Shown here: positions 18,600-28,368 of the stretch, in pieces
How the letters are laid out: each line of letters opens with the position of its first letter
Position numbering within the stretch: position 1 is the stretch's first letter
Made by a program: the position numbers and the translations under genes
Assembly (NCBI RefSeq): GCF_002835935.1
Contig: NZ_PJCF01000014.1
Location: 1 to 64,000 of the forward strand
Source of the DNA: Paraglaciecola sp. MB-3u-78
GTDB lineage: Bacteria > Pseudomonadota > Gammaproteobacteria > Enterobacterales > Alteromonadaceae
Reading direction: 5' to 3'
DNA length: 64,000 nt
The notes under the pieces: model-generated
Databases searched by the model: none
The model's input: the letters and a program-made list of their open reading frames with translations, nothing else
What the model was told of the DNA's origin: nothing

Positions 18600-19408
18600 A
18601 TGAATGGCAGAGAAAAAAAATACAGCGTGGGACAGCTGAGTAAATTAAGTGGCATAAGTGTGCGTACTTTGCACTTCTACGACGAGAAAAATTTGCTCAA
18701 AGCCAAAAGGGATAGTAACGGCTATCGTTTTTACTCTAACTATGATGCTGCATTGTTGCAGCAAATCATTATCTATCGACAAATGGATATGCGTTTAGAG
18801 GATATTGCTTCCATCATTCATGCTGATAGCTTTGACTTGTTAAGTGCTTTGCAGAAACAGCAAGAGCTACTAATACAACGTCGTGAAAACACTGACAAAA
18901 TGATTAAACGAATCAAGGTATCAAGGTATCAATTATGATGGTAAAGGGTGAAGAAAATCTAGATGTAATGTTAAAGGGATTACCACAAGTGAAAGTGGAT
19001 GAATGGAAATCTGAAATAAAGCAGGACGAAAAAGGTGAAGAGATTTTCGAAGCTTACGGTAAAATATCAAATGATGAAATTCATGATATTAAACACGAGG
19101 CTGATGAGTGGACCGAGCATTATATGAAAGTTACCCACCTACCCGTACACGATGGAATAGTACAAGCCCTTATGAAAGATGCGTATGTCATGATGAATAG
19201 CATGTTCTACAAGACTATCGATGATTTTTGGGGCGCTAACTACGAGTTCATAAGAGCAGCAAATGCAGAAGCGAGAAAAGACAAAGTAGTCGTTGATATC
19301 TATGAGACGTATCAAAAAGGCATGGCAAAACACTATTTTGATGCCATGGATTATTTTACCGAAAATATCCTGAAAGATAATGAAGAAGAGTACGTTCACT
19401 TGAGGTAA
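18600..19408 (+). pseudogene. MerR-family regulator with TipAS-like effector domain, split by an 8-bp tandem duplication
   Basis: The first part (18600-18938, start ATG; a TTG at 18585 is also in frame) is a MerR helix-turn-helix: YSVGQLSKLSGISVRTLHFYDEKNLL..., with a dimerisation helix. The second part (18935-19408) matches the TipAS drug-binding domain (EIFEAYGKI...EADEWTEHYMKVT). At 18912-18927 the 8-mer ATCAAGGT occurs twice in tandem. Removing one copy joins the frames through IKVSIMMVKGEEN. The first stop overlaps the second ATG (ATGA), so both pieces may still be made separately. A complete protein would resemble Mta/TipA-type multidrug regulators. Confidence 0.85.
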
Positions 19409-19738
19409 AAAATTATTTTTATGTCATGGCTATGTTTGGGGGCGCCGCAACTGCGCCTCCATCTTTGCATGTATTAATAAAGAAGCAAATGGCAGTTAAT
19501 TCCCCATAGAAATTTGAACGGCGTATGTCCCCTTTGGCAGTAAAATTGTTATAGAAGTCGTCACTGACTGTCTCCTGATCGCTCCAACCAGCTAGTCAAT
19601 AATCGGGCAGTACGTTGCCAATTTTGGCAGTTCGCCATTAGCGTATTGAATGACTCAGGTTAGCAGAAAGACACGTTTAAGATTGTACATTTAACATGTG
19701 GCAAGCTGCATGTAGGTACTATTAGTCGTCCACTAATT
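19409..19738. other. Gene-free region, nothing recognised
   Basis: About 330 bases between the TipAS-like part and the convergent dehydrogenase gene. A GC-rich imperfect hairpin (GGGGGCGCC..GCGCCTCC at about 19439-19460) could end transcription from the left, but it lacks a clean T-run. Confidence 0.35.
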
Positions 19739-20575
19739 CTAAATATCATCTGCGCTTATTGGCCTCGGCTGTTTACCATCTATGTCTCTAAATCCATAAT
19801 ATTCGCCTAAATCAGCGACAACCAGTTTTTTACCTGATTTTTTCATGATGCTTTTATCACAGGCGAGCGCGACAACTGCACGCCCAATAAACTGGGGCGA
19901 TTCAGAATTCGATAAATCTATATGCTCAGCGGCTTTCATAACAGCTTCAGTACGAACAATACCGGGGTAAAGCGAAATAGCGGCAACATTGTATTTTCTC
20001 AACTCCTCGGCCATACATGCAATCATATGGTCGGTAGCGGCTTTAGCAGTGCCATAAGCAACGCCTTTATCATTGCGTTGTGCTGCAAAAAAAGAAGGGG
20101 TAATTATTAAACCTTGGTTTTTTACCAAAAGAGGAGCAGCAAGTCGACTTGCTATAAAGTGTGCCCTGATCCCTGATTGAAACATAGCGTCCCAGCGAGC
20201 GCTTGGTTGCGTCCAAAACTCGCCCTCGTTCCAAAACTCTGTGCCGTCTGTGAAATGTTCATATCCGCCCCAAACATTGTTAACTAAAATATTTAATCTA
20301 TTATCGTTTTGGGTAATTGTGTCAAAGACAGATTCGACTTGAACATCGTCACGGTGGTCACATTGAATAGGGATACATTCACCGCCTACTTCTGTTATTT
20401 CCTTGGCTGTTTGATATATGGTACCTGGTAATTTTGAAGCTGACTCACCCTCATTTACTGTTCTGCCAGTGATATATACTTTAGCGCCAGCTTCCCCAAG
20501 AGACAAAGCAATGCCTTTTCCTATGCCCCTACTTGCACCAGTGACCAATGCGACGCTATTTATTAATGGTTTCAT
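19739..20575 (-). CDS. Short-chain dehydrogenase/reductase
   Basis: A 278-aa protein of the classical SDR fold. The nucleotide-binding motif TGASRGIG is at residues 12-19, NNVWG takes the place of NNAG, and the catalytic Y...K is in YGTAKAA. The substrate-side sequence (PSARWDAMFQSGIRAHFIASRLAAPLL) resembles the DHRS1-like branch. Substrate is not predictable. It stands divergent from nothing and convergent with the MerR gene; the next gene upstream on the same strand, an acetyltransferase, ends 70 bases away, so they could be transcribed together. Confidence 0.88.
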   Translation of the reverse strand: MKPLINSVALVTGASRGIGKGIALSLGEAGAKVYITGRTVNEGESASKLPGTIYQTAKEITEVGGECIPIQCDHRDDVQVESVFDTITQNDNRLNILVNNVWGGYEHFTDGTEFWNEGEFWTQPSARWDAMFQSGIRAHFIASRLAAPLLVKNQGLIITPSFFAAQRNDKGVAYGTAKAATDHMIACMAEELRKYNVAAISLYPGIVRTEAVMKAAEHIDLSNSESPQFIGRAVVALACDKSIMKKSGKKLVVADLGEYYGFRDIDGKQPRPISADDI

Positions 20576-20647
20576 TTATTTCTCTAACCGCACGAAACTC
20601 AATGTGTAACAAGATTTCGGCATCCGATGCATAGAGATGTCGAATTA

Positions 20648-21112
20648 TTAACATCCAACATCGTATTTACTAAGTGTTAATATTTCATCGCCATCGTTAT
20701 TATAAGTATTGGTCGGTTGCCAACCTACACGTCTGTAGAAACCGTATGATCTAACGACTGGCGTTGCTGATGCGGCTAGGAATAACTCTTTATGACCTAA
20801 AGTGAATAGGTGATAGCTCGTAAGGGACAAAAGTTCTTTACCGATGCCAAGTGCTTCATAACCAGATAGAACTGCCAGCACCAGTATTTCTCCTGTAGCA
20901 GATTCACCAAAGCAAAACCCGATGACAATATCTTTATCTAAGGCGACAAAACCAATTATTTCAGAATCATCAATCAATGAAGACCATGACACAGCACTAA
21001 CACCAATCGCGGCTAAATCGTTCTTGGTAAATTGATTGTCACTAGTAAGTCCTCTTACTTCAATACATCGATTGATATCTTTGTTTTTGGCTTTTCTGAA
21101 TTCTATTTTCAT
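20648..21112 (-). CDS. GNAT-family N-acetyltransferase
   Basis: A 154-aa protein with the GNAT pattern: an N-terminal KIEFRKAKNKDINRCIEVR, then central EILVLAVLSGYEALGIGKELLSL carrying the acetyl-CoA loop (Q/R-x-x-G-x-G/A type, here Y-E-A-L-G-I-G-K) and a C-terminal RSYGFYRRVGWQ. Acceptor unknown. It lies directly upstream of the SDR gene on the same strand. Confidence 0.85.
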   Translation of the reverse strand: MKIEFRKAKNKDINRCIEVRGLTSDNQFTKNDLAAIGVSAVSWSSLIDDSEIIGFVALDKDIVIGFCFGESATGEILVLAVLSGYEALGIGKELLSLTSYHLFTLGHKELFLAASATPVVRSYGFYRRVGWQPTNTYNNDGDEILTLSKYDVGC

Positions 21113-22219
21113 ATAGCTATTGGAAATGTTTTTATAACTTTACTGTAGATCAGCAATCCTTACTAATAGTGTTTTATGTCAGTTGGCTGACCGTCTGCTA
21201 TATAGAGTGTACTTGCAATACGCCTTAGCCAAGACGAACGAATGTTGGTCGCTCATTGCCGTCAGTCACGTTTAATTAATCGTATGATGAATTTTCGCTC
21301 AATATAGTCTGATAGTTCGAATTCTCTTACGTCAGCTATAGGTCGATTTAAGCCTTTTCTAGACTAGAGCCTTATGTCGGCTTTTGGCACATGGCCGTCT
21401 GTCAGCTCGATCTGTGATTTTAATCATCAACGAAACATATTGTCGATGATAGCGACTGGCCGTTGTGATATAGATTACAAAAGGCCGCTGAAAGGTGTGA
21501 CTAGTGTCGTGGCTCACGAACCTAGAGTTAAGAAAACCGCATTATTTTGCGGTTTTTATTTATAATTTAGGTAATTATTAATTAAGCTTAAATGGAACCT
21601 CAATGCTAGGTAGTACCAAAACGCCAACACTAATATCTTTGTAGGGCCATGTAAGTAAGTTCTTAGTTCTCAAAGAAAGTGAGTTAGTCAGTCGGCTATG
21701 TTTGTAAGTCCATTCTCACTTAAACTGCGTCCATTATTAATGATTGTGAATCAGGTATCAGCCATATTCGCAGTTAATGTGAGTCGGAAGGTGCGAATAT
21801 AATCAAGTCGGCGCGATCAGGTTCGTTGCCCCTAAAACTATTTATACAATATTTGGCAGCATCAAGTAGTGGGCTAGGCCCACACATTGATCAATTCAAT
21901 TCCTCACAATATGTGCCTAAAAGCTTATCCGAAATTAGCAAAACGGATTTGCAACTCGTTTGTACAACGTCCGGTAATCAACAACCGTAGGGCGTTAGTT
22001 TCTTAAATGTTAGTTTCTCAAGCCAGGAACCATGCCACCAATTGCAAGCAATGAAACCACGCAAAAAAGCCGCGCGTTTTCCCCCTTTGGGTTGGGTCAG
22101 GGCTAAAAAATCTAAGGGCTAAGAGCATTTATGAATTGATGTTCTGTGAAGTATTGAGGCTATTCTACCTTTGTTATTAATTTCCTTTTCTATCGCTTTT
22201 ATCAGTGAGAGTCACCCAA
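21113..22219. other. Long gene-free region with repeats and a terminator
   Basis: Positions 21240-21380 are a copy of the dispersed repeat seen at 18.1 and 28.5 kb. AAAACCGC-N-GCGGTTTTTATTT at 21534-21560 is a good intrinsic terminator with no obvious gene before it. From about 21925 the sequence is shared with the duplicated module at 54.2 kb. No coding region was accepted. Confidence 0.55.
21534..21560 (+). terminator. Rho-independent terminator
   Basis: An AAAACCGC / GCGGTTTT stem with a short loop, followed by TTTATTT. It is close to symmetrical, so it may work in both directions. Confidence 0.65.
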
Positions 22220-22323
22220 CCTACGATTAAATCAATTGTAAAGCTGCGCCGGTCAATCCCCCGTTCCCCACGATAAAGCCGTGGCGCGTGCGGCCTCTTT
22301 CCCGCAATGGATTTAATCGTAGG
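22220..22323 (+). promoter_or_regulatory. Conserved structured leader of the methyltransferase gene
   Basis: A perfect 14-bp inverted repeat, CCTACGATTAAATC at 22220-22233 and its complement at 22310-22323, encloses about 75 GC-rich bases. A second small stem, CCACG/CGTGG, lies inside. The element ends 64 bases before the ATG and is preserved in copy 2 (54517-54620), with changes mostly in loops. It could be a structured RNA leader or a protein-binding site. Confidence 0.65.
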
Positions 22324-22387
22324 CCAGGTGAAAAAAATCACGAAGCGACAGAAGAGCAAAACAAATTATTAACAAAGGAAAACTATC

Positions 22388-25032
22388 ATGCCTGCAACTA
22401 CCTCACTAGAAACAAACATCCATTCAAAAACTAAAAGCAAATCTCTGCGAGGCGAAGCTCAAGTATCGCAATTTGTTAAAAGAAAAAAAGCACCTTCAGC
22501 AAAAACCAAAGCGGCAAAGTCTGAATTGATCCGTCGGAGTGTGTTAGCTAAACAAAAAATCAAGTTGGCAATGGATACAGCAAAAACACAAGACGAGTTA
22601 CTAGCGGCGGCAAGCTTGCGCGTAAATGATATTTTAATCGCAGAACATAAAGAAACGGCAAACGCTGAATTGTTTATGACGTTTAACCAGTGGAAAGAAA
22701 AAGGTTATAGCGTTAACAAGGGCGAAACCTCATACAAAGTATGGTCGGCCCCGATCAAGGGCAAGCGTGAAATTGAAGTGACTGAAGTATCAACAGGCCA
22801 AGATAAAACCCTAGAGGAACAATATTCTATGTTCGCTATGGTTTCTTTATTTTGTGAACATCAAGTGAGTTTAATTGATAGCCCTAAAGACAAAATTAAG
22901 GCCGATGATTCTGGTTTATGTATCGGTGAAAAAGTAGAGACTGTTTTTAACTGTAGAGCGAATACAGCAAGCGGTAATTATGGCGATTATTTAGGTTATT
23001 TTGAAGGTGCAGACAGGGTTTTTAGTCATGGTTTTACCTTTGATATTTTCCGCAATGTTGAGATCGAAAGTGACTATTTTTTCAAAGTCGTCAATGTTGA
23101 CACAGGCAAAACAGCCATCACAAAAGACACTGATGGTTTAGTTTTTGCGGTTAGAGAAGCAGCGCAGCCAGTTAAGCCAATAACCCACTATATGAGTTTG
23201 CCAAGCCAGCCTAAGCAGCAAGCCACAATCGAAACCAAAGCGCCGGTAAAAGTAGAAGCACCCGCGCCGGTTATTGATGTTTTATTAGCTGAAAAATTAG
23301 ACGTTTTAGCAGAAAAACAACAAAAAAACATAGACGGTTTTTTTGCAGATCGTCAAACCAATACACCTAAGCGTTTAGCAGAAGCTAATCGAGCTAGGTG
23401 CCAGGGTGAGAAACTTCTAAGAACACAAAAGGCGCTTATTGCACTAGCGCAATGTCATAGAGTCGGCAACGTTCCCGATGTATTGAAAACCGTTAAAACA
23501 AAAAAAGCGGTGTTTGATTTGATGCCTGCCAAATCTGAGCTTGTTAATAACGGGTATCATACTTATTACAGAGATACCGGCGAACGTTTGCACGATAGCG
23601 CCGAAGCCATAGCAATTTGGGATTTGCTAACAGGTAAAAGCCCTGAAGAAAAAGCCAGCGATGCGTTAAAAGTTAAAATTGATGGTTTACAATTTACCCA
23701 CATCGCCGGTTATTTCCCAACACCAAAGCCGGTTACTGATTTCATGTTAGAGCTAGCCCAGATTGAAGACAATCAAATCATTGCTGATACTAGCGCGGGG
23801 AGCGGTAACATATTGGACGCAGTCAAAGCGCATAACAGCACGTTAAGCCTTGAAGCGTATGAGGTTAATCATACACTTTGCGAGATATTAGCCGCCAAAA
23901 CTATTCGGTTATTCAAGGTGATTCGTTACAGATTACTAACACTAAAGCCTACGATAGAATTTTAATTAACCCACCGTTTGAAAATCTAGCTGATATTGAT
24001 CATGTTCAACATTCATATGATTTTTTAAAATCAAAGGGGCGCTTAGTCGCTGTTATGTCAGCGAGTCCATTTTTCAGAAAGGATAAAAAAGCGGTACAGT
24101 TTAGAGAGTGGTTAGTAGAGTTAAACGCAGAAATACACGATTTACCTGATAATTCTTTCAAGGGATCAGGTACAGGTGTTAACACCAAAATAATTGTTAT
24201 AGACAAGCCCGACACCAACGAAGGTAACGACACAGACGAAAACCCGTTTGTTTGTGCAAACTTTGACGATAAGCAAGAGAGCCGCCGCGACCGTTTAGAT
24301 GAACGGGCGGCGAATGCCAGCCAAAAAAGTACAGCACTTTGGGAACAAGGCCATAAAATGGCCGAGGTTATACCCTTTGGTCAACCGATTTTAATCGGTC
24401 ATCATAGCGAAAAAAGTGATCGTAATTATCGCGCTAAATTTTGCGCTAAATTTGATAAGTCGATGGAAGAAAGCACAAAGGCCGGCCAACTTAGCGATAA
24501 GGCCACGAGCGTTGGCACTGGAGGGATTGCCAGCGATGACCCGCAAGCTATTAAAAAGTTGAGAGCAAAATTAATTGAGCTTGAAGCAACACAAACCCGC
24601 ATGAAATCCGCTAACAAAGCAATCAAGCAAAACGATAATGAAGCACTTACACGCCTTGGGTTTAATGATAAAACCATTGAGGCGCTAAACACAGAAGACT
24701 TTGCAGGGCGTACCGGTTTTGCTAGTTATCAGTTAACCAATAATGGTGCAGAAATAAGACGGTTAAAAAAACGGATTGAAAGTATAGAAAATTTAAGAGA
24801 TAGAGATCCAATTAATCATGAAAGCGACGAGCTAAAAGTATTTATCGAAGATGGTCGTATTCATTTTGATTTTAAAAATGGTAAGCCAGCCGAGGCAGTT
24901 AGGGCCAAAATTAAAAGTTATTCTTTCAAGTTTTCGCGTTACTCAGACACATGGGTAAGAAAAGTCACAGGCAGCGCTTTAAATATTACGCCTACAGTTA
25001 TCAAAGAAATTGAAAGCACGCTCAAGGAATGA
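22388..25032 (+). pseudogene. ArdC-like / adenine-specific methyltransferase, copy 1, frameshifted
   Basis: The same gene as at 54684, but broken. At about 23897-23900 copy 1 has AAAA where copy 2 has AAAAA, so the first frame ends at 23965 (525 aa, ending ...KTIRLFKVIRYR). The remainder is readable only from 23878 in another frame (384 aa). The break falls between motif I (ADTSAGSGN) and the catalytic NPPF, so neither piece can hold a complete methyltransferase. A sequencing error in the homopolymer cannot be excluded. The downstream hairpin GAGGGCTATCGCGCCCTC probably ends the transcript. Confidence 0.85.
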
Positions 25033-25380
25033 GCGCCGGAGGGCTATCGCGCCCTCAAAATCAATCTTATTTTTTGTTCGTGGCTTCACTGCGTTGCAGG
25101 CCGCATAAGCACAAATAATAAGATTGATTTTTTCACTACTCTTTTTACTTTTTTATTAAAACACACTACGTGCCAGGACTAAAAAATTAGGGCTATCGCG
25201 CCCTCTAATACAACAACAATTTTTGTTCGTGGCTTCACTTCGTTGCAGGCCGCTTAAGCACAAATGTTCTTGTTGCATTATTCACCTACTCCTAGTCGGC
25301 CTAGTCGCCAACGGCATGTGCACACGCGCTTAGGCGCTAAAAACACATACCCCTTTTAACTAATTCAAGAGATTTTGAAC
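25033..25380 (+). repeat. Duplicated hairpin region between the two module genes
   Basis: The block GGGCTATCGCGCCCTC...TTTTTGTTCGTGGCTTCACT...GTTGCAGGCCGC occurs twice here (from about 25040 and about 25190) but once in the other module copy (57335-57420). Each block contains hairpins and no ORF. Confidence 0.75.
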
Positions 25381-25845
25381 ATGAACTTAAACGATATTAA
25401 AACCCTTATTAACCAACCTAATATGTTGTTAGCTGATTTTCACTCGAGAATAATGATAGAAGAAGCGCCAGAAGCATTACTCGATTTTTACGAGAAAAAC
25501 GCAGATAAAATTAACGGAAAAGTGGTGGTTGTAAGATCAAAAGCAGATGAAGCGTTAGCTGCGAATGCTCGAAATTCAGAGCCTAAAGTATTATTCGTTT
25601 TTAGCTCTGATTGTTGGGTATCCAGTTATTTTTCAGGTGTAAGTCAAAAAGTGATTTTTTCAGCCGCTTTACTGAAAAGAGTCAGTAAATTATCTGTCAA
25701 AACAAAATGTGCTAGTCGAGTTTTACAGTTAATGGACTCTAGTGATGATGGGGCCGATAGATATTTTGAGTTTGTAAAAAGAACATCTGTTGAATGTGCT
25801 GTACCAGTTAAGCAAATCGAGGACGATTTAAAACCATACTTATAA
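25381..25845 (+). CDS. Module protein of 154 aa, copy 1, unknown
   Basis: The start is the ATG at 25381 (TTG at 25375 is less likely), behind AAGAG. The protein is soluble: MNLNDIKTLINQPNMLLADFHSRIMIEEAPEALL..., with a central VLFVFSSDCWVSSYFSGV and a C-terminus VPVKQIEDDLKPYL. No family was recognised. Copy 2 (57530-57994) differs by only scattered substitutions and no frameshift, suggesting that it is under selection. Its fixed place after the methyltransferase gene suggests a linked role. Confidence 0.72.
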   Translation: MNLNDIKTLINQPNMLLADFHSRIMIEEAPEALLDFYEKNADKINGKVVVVRSKADEALAANARNSEPKVLFVFSSDCWVSSYFSGVSQKVIFSAALLKRVSKLSVKTKCASRVLQLMDSSDDGADRYFEFVKRTSVECAVPVKQIEDDLKPYL

Positions 25846-25935
25846 CCATTTCAATACCTCATTACGTGCCAGAATTTAGAGGTAAAAAATAATACATAAT
25901 TTAGTAGATTGAACACTATTGGTAATAGTGTTTAA

Positions 25936-26256
25936 GGTTTTGTCCCAGGTTTACTGTAGGCCGACAATAAAGTGTCATACTTTTGCTAGCTTATTAGCTA
26001 GTGACCGACTGGCAGCTTAGAGCCTAAAAGCGGTCAGTCGAGCGTTAAACCTGAAGGAGAACTTTGTGCCAAAAGGTGCCATTGGCGTTTTCTTCTATCA
26101 TACTAATTGTTGCTACTAAATTAGTATTCTGGCTCACAAACAAAAGGGCAAGAATGAACAAACCGGACGTTTTTAGTGATTTTTTATAAATCTAAAATGA
26201 GCAAAGCACACTTGCATTTGCAGCTAAAAGTTGAGTGTGAAAATTTGAAAGCGGAC
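25936..26256. other. Short gene-free region left of the attC site
   Basis: It contains the imperfect repeat CTAGCTTATTAGCTAG and a GCGGTCAGTCGAGCGTTAAACC segment resembling other integron-flank sequence in the window. No gene was seen. Confidence 0.4.
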
Positions 26257-26355
26257 ATTAACGCCCAATTAACGGGCAAAAAATAGTGGGCTAAAATAGG
26301 AACGAAGTGACAAAAGCCCGCTGTTTTTTGTCCTTGTTGAATTGCTTGTTATGTG
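26257..26355 (-). other. attC site (cassette of the GNAT gene)
   Basis: Minus-strand start ACATAACAAGC, end GGGCGTTAATG, arms AGCGGGC / GCCCACT. It is the same attC type as at 13808-13906. Confidence 0.88.
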
Positions 26356-26359
26356 TTGA

Positions 26360-26851
26360 TTACACAGATATATTTAAACGAGCTAGAATGAGTAAATCGA
26401 CAAATTTTCCAGCCTTAAAATTACAACATTTTTTTTCACCCTCAACTTTAAAACCAAACTTTTGATAGAGGGATAATGCAGCTTCATTGTCAGGATAAAC
26501 TTCTAATTCTAAGCGTAATATGTTTAACCAATTGTCAGCTTGATTAATAGCCTCTGCAAGTAACTGCTTCCCAACACCTTTGCCATGACTATCTGGATGA
26601 ACAGCAATAGCTAACGATGCTGAATGTTTTTCTCTTGGCTTATTTGACAAAATAAGACTTACATGTCCAATCACTTTATCATCTAATTCGGCGATCAATA
26701 TGTAATCCGTTGGACTTTGAAAAAATTTATCTACATCACGAGAACTTAAAAATGGAACTTGAGACGTATTCTCTGTTACAGAAGCATAACTATAAATTTC
26801 TGCTAAATCCTTGAGATCTGATTGATCAAAATGTCTAATATTTAATTTCAA
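26360..26851 (-). CDS. Cassette-encoded GNAT acetyltransferase
   Basis: A 163-aa protein beginning at TTG behind AAGGTG. GNAT features are clear: ASLAIAVHPDSHGKGVGKQLLAEAI contains the acetyl-CoA loop H-G-K-G-V-G-K, and LRLELEVYPDNEAALSLYQKFGFKVEGEKK is the typical C-terminal motif. Substrate unknown; close relatives include RimI-like and antibiotic acetyltransferases. An attC lies on each side, so this is a complete gene cassette in minus orientation. Confidence 0.9.
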   Translation of the reverse strand: MKLNIRHFDQSDLKDLAEIYSYASVTENTSQVPFLSSRDVDKFFQSPTDYILIAELDDKVIGHVSLILSNKPREKHSASLAIAVHPDSHGKGVGKQLLAEAINQADNWLNILRLELEVYPDNEAALSLYQKFGFKVEGEKKCCNFKAGKFVDLLILARLNISV

Positions 26852-26875
26852 GTTAACACCTTAATTTTAAAAAAC

Positions 26876-26979
26876 ATATAACGCTTAAGCTAACCGACTA
26901 ATTTTGCTGGCGGAGTTTTTGCGTCTCTTTGCAGAAACTGTGACAGTGAAATTAGTCGGTTAAGCTTTTTGTTAAGTTT
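26876..26979 (-). other. attC site of a lost or disrupted upstream cassette
   Basis: Minus-strand start CTTAACAAAAAGC, end TTAAGCGTTATATG. Long arms (TTAACCGACTAATTT and its complement) form the stem. The cassette that should lie to its right has been replaced by sequence flanking the IS91-type element. Confidence 0.85.
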
Positions 26980-27142
26980 GCCACTCTCCCAACCTATGGT
27001 GTTTTAAAGTGGATAGGCGACAAACTTTCATTAATTTGACCTAAGTCTACATTCGAACTATCTGATCCTACAAGCCATTATTTGTCATTATGATGAACAA
27101 CAGGCACGCAACATTCTCCTGTCTTTAAACAAGTTTTTACTG

Positions 27143-28297
27143 CTAGTGAATGCTCGGTATTTTCAATTGTTCGACTTCACCTTCTTGATCCAAATCCCTT
27201 AGTTGCATCAGCGGTTTGCCACAGGTTTCACAAAGCGCCCGTATGCCTTTACTGTCCATAAACATTTGCCAATCGATTTCTTGTATTTTTTCTACGGCTA
27301 CTTGCCCTAATTGCTCTCTGGCAACATTCAGCTTTGCTCGACTGCGTCCATGGTATAAACCCAACATTTGATATTGTTGTTTTCTCGGGATAGCGATGTG
27401 TGACAGTAATCGTTGCATAAATTGCGCATGCGTTAATGTCAGATATTCGGTCTGTTTGGTTTGATGGCTTTTATACCGAAACTTGATACTGTGCTCCGTT
27501 ATCCTTAAAATTTGACTATTTTTAATCGCTCCACCTTTTATATATCTCGCCAGATATTTCGCTACGCCCACGCCATGCTCATAAGCGGGTACGCAATGAA
27601 GTATCCAATCTGTGCGTCCCAGTTTATTGCACAAGTTGATGACTCGCTGCTTTGTCTCATTGGTGGGGACAACTAAGTCTCCTGACGCCAAGGCTTTTTT
27701 AATGCCTGCCAAATACTTTCCTCTGAATATCTGCATCATCACTTTGGCTGGCAGAAATGACTGGCGTTTAGGTGTTTGCCAATGGCCCGTCTTATCGAGC
27801 CCCCCATGACTTATCACACAGTGAATGTGCGGATGAAACACTTGGTTTCTTGCCCACGAATGGAATGCCAGTATGTAACCAGGTGTGGCGGTCAAATAAC
27901 GAGGGTCTTGGCTGAGTTTTTGCAGCGTTTCTCGTACACAGCGAAAGAATAATAGTTGGCAAAAGGCGCGATTAAACCGCCAAATAGTATGTAAATCATG
28001 AGGTAACGTGAACACCCAGTGATGGTGCTGGCATTCAAGTAATAGGGCTTCGGCTCTTTGTTGCCACTGGGCTGATTTAAGTGCGCAACATTGTGGGCAA
28101 CTTCGATGTTTACAACTGTTGTACCACACACCATTTAGATGGCCATCTTCACAATAAACCGCATGGCCTCCTAACGTCTGGGTACGGCACACCATAAGCT
28201 GCTGCGCCGCTTTAAGCTGGTAAAGAGGCATAGCATGCGTTGTTTGATAATTGAGGAAGCTTTGTTGTAAAAAGCTTTGCACTGTTGGACTAGTCAT
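27143..28297 (-). CDS. IS91-family transposase (HUH, Y2)
   Basis: A 384-aa protein with an N-terminal Cys-rich zinc-binding region (CRTQTLGGHAVYCEDGH..., CKHRSCPQCC), HUH motif HPHIHCVIS and paired tyrosines in AKYLARYIKGGAI. These are the hallmarks of IS91/ISCR rolling-circle transposases. Such enzymes move by single-strand transfer and can carry adjacent DNA. The gene appears intact. The upstream terminal sequence recurs at two other places in the window. Confidence 0.92.
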   Translation of the reverse strand: MTSPTVQSFLQQSFLNYQTTHAMPLYQLKAAQQLMVCRTQTLGGHAVYCEDGHLNGVWYNSCKHRSCPQCCALKSAQWQQRAEALLLECQHHHWVFTLPHDLHTIWRFNRAFCQLLFFRCVRETLQKLSQDPRYLTATPGYILAFHSWARNQVFHPHIHCVISHGGLDKTGHWQTPKRQSFLPAKVMMQIFRGKYLAGIKKALASGDLVVPTNETKQRVINLCNKLGRTDWILHCVPAYEHGVGVAKYLARYIKGGAIKNSQILRITEHSIKFRYKSHQTKQTEYLTLTHAQFMQRLLSHIAIPRKQQYQMLGLYHGRSRAKLNVAREQLGQVAVEKIQEIDWQMFMDSKGIRALCETCGKPLMQLRDLDQEGEVEQLKIPSIH

Positions 28298-28329
28298 AGA
28301 GCAATACTAGTTAAACACTGTTTTTTTAT

Positions 28330-28368
28330 AAGGGCTATCCACTTAGCCCGACCAACCACTACATGTTG
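28330..28368 (-). repeat. Terminal repeat linked to the IS91-type element, copy A
   Basis: AGGGCTATCCACTTAGC and onward lies about 30 bases upstream of the transposase start. It is repeated, inverted, at 32516-32560 and 36408-36450. Its position fits the ter end of an IS91 element; the repeat also contains the near-palindrome CACTACATGTTGTG. Confidence 0.6.

Larger units (their letters stand above)
21925..25935 (+). repeat. Duplicated methyltransferase module, copy 1
   Basis: This segment matches 54224-58084 almost throughout, including about 460 bases of leader, the methyltransferase gene, the downstream hairpin region and the 154-aa gene. Copy 1 is longer because the post-gene hairpin region (about 25033-25130) is present twice. 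It has one frameshift relative to copy 2. Confidence 0.9.

Noticed and set aside
19139-19399. 86-aa minus-strand ORF
   Set aside because: Antisense to the TipAS-like part, whose frame shows the family pattern.
27000-27142. oriIS end of the IS91-type element
   Set aside because: No recognisable conserved end sequence downstream of the transposase stop; left unannotated.
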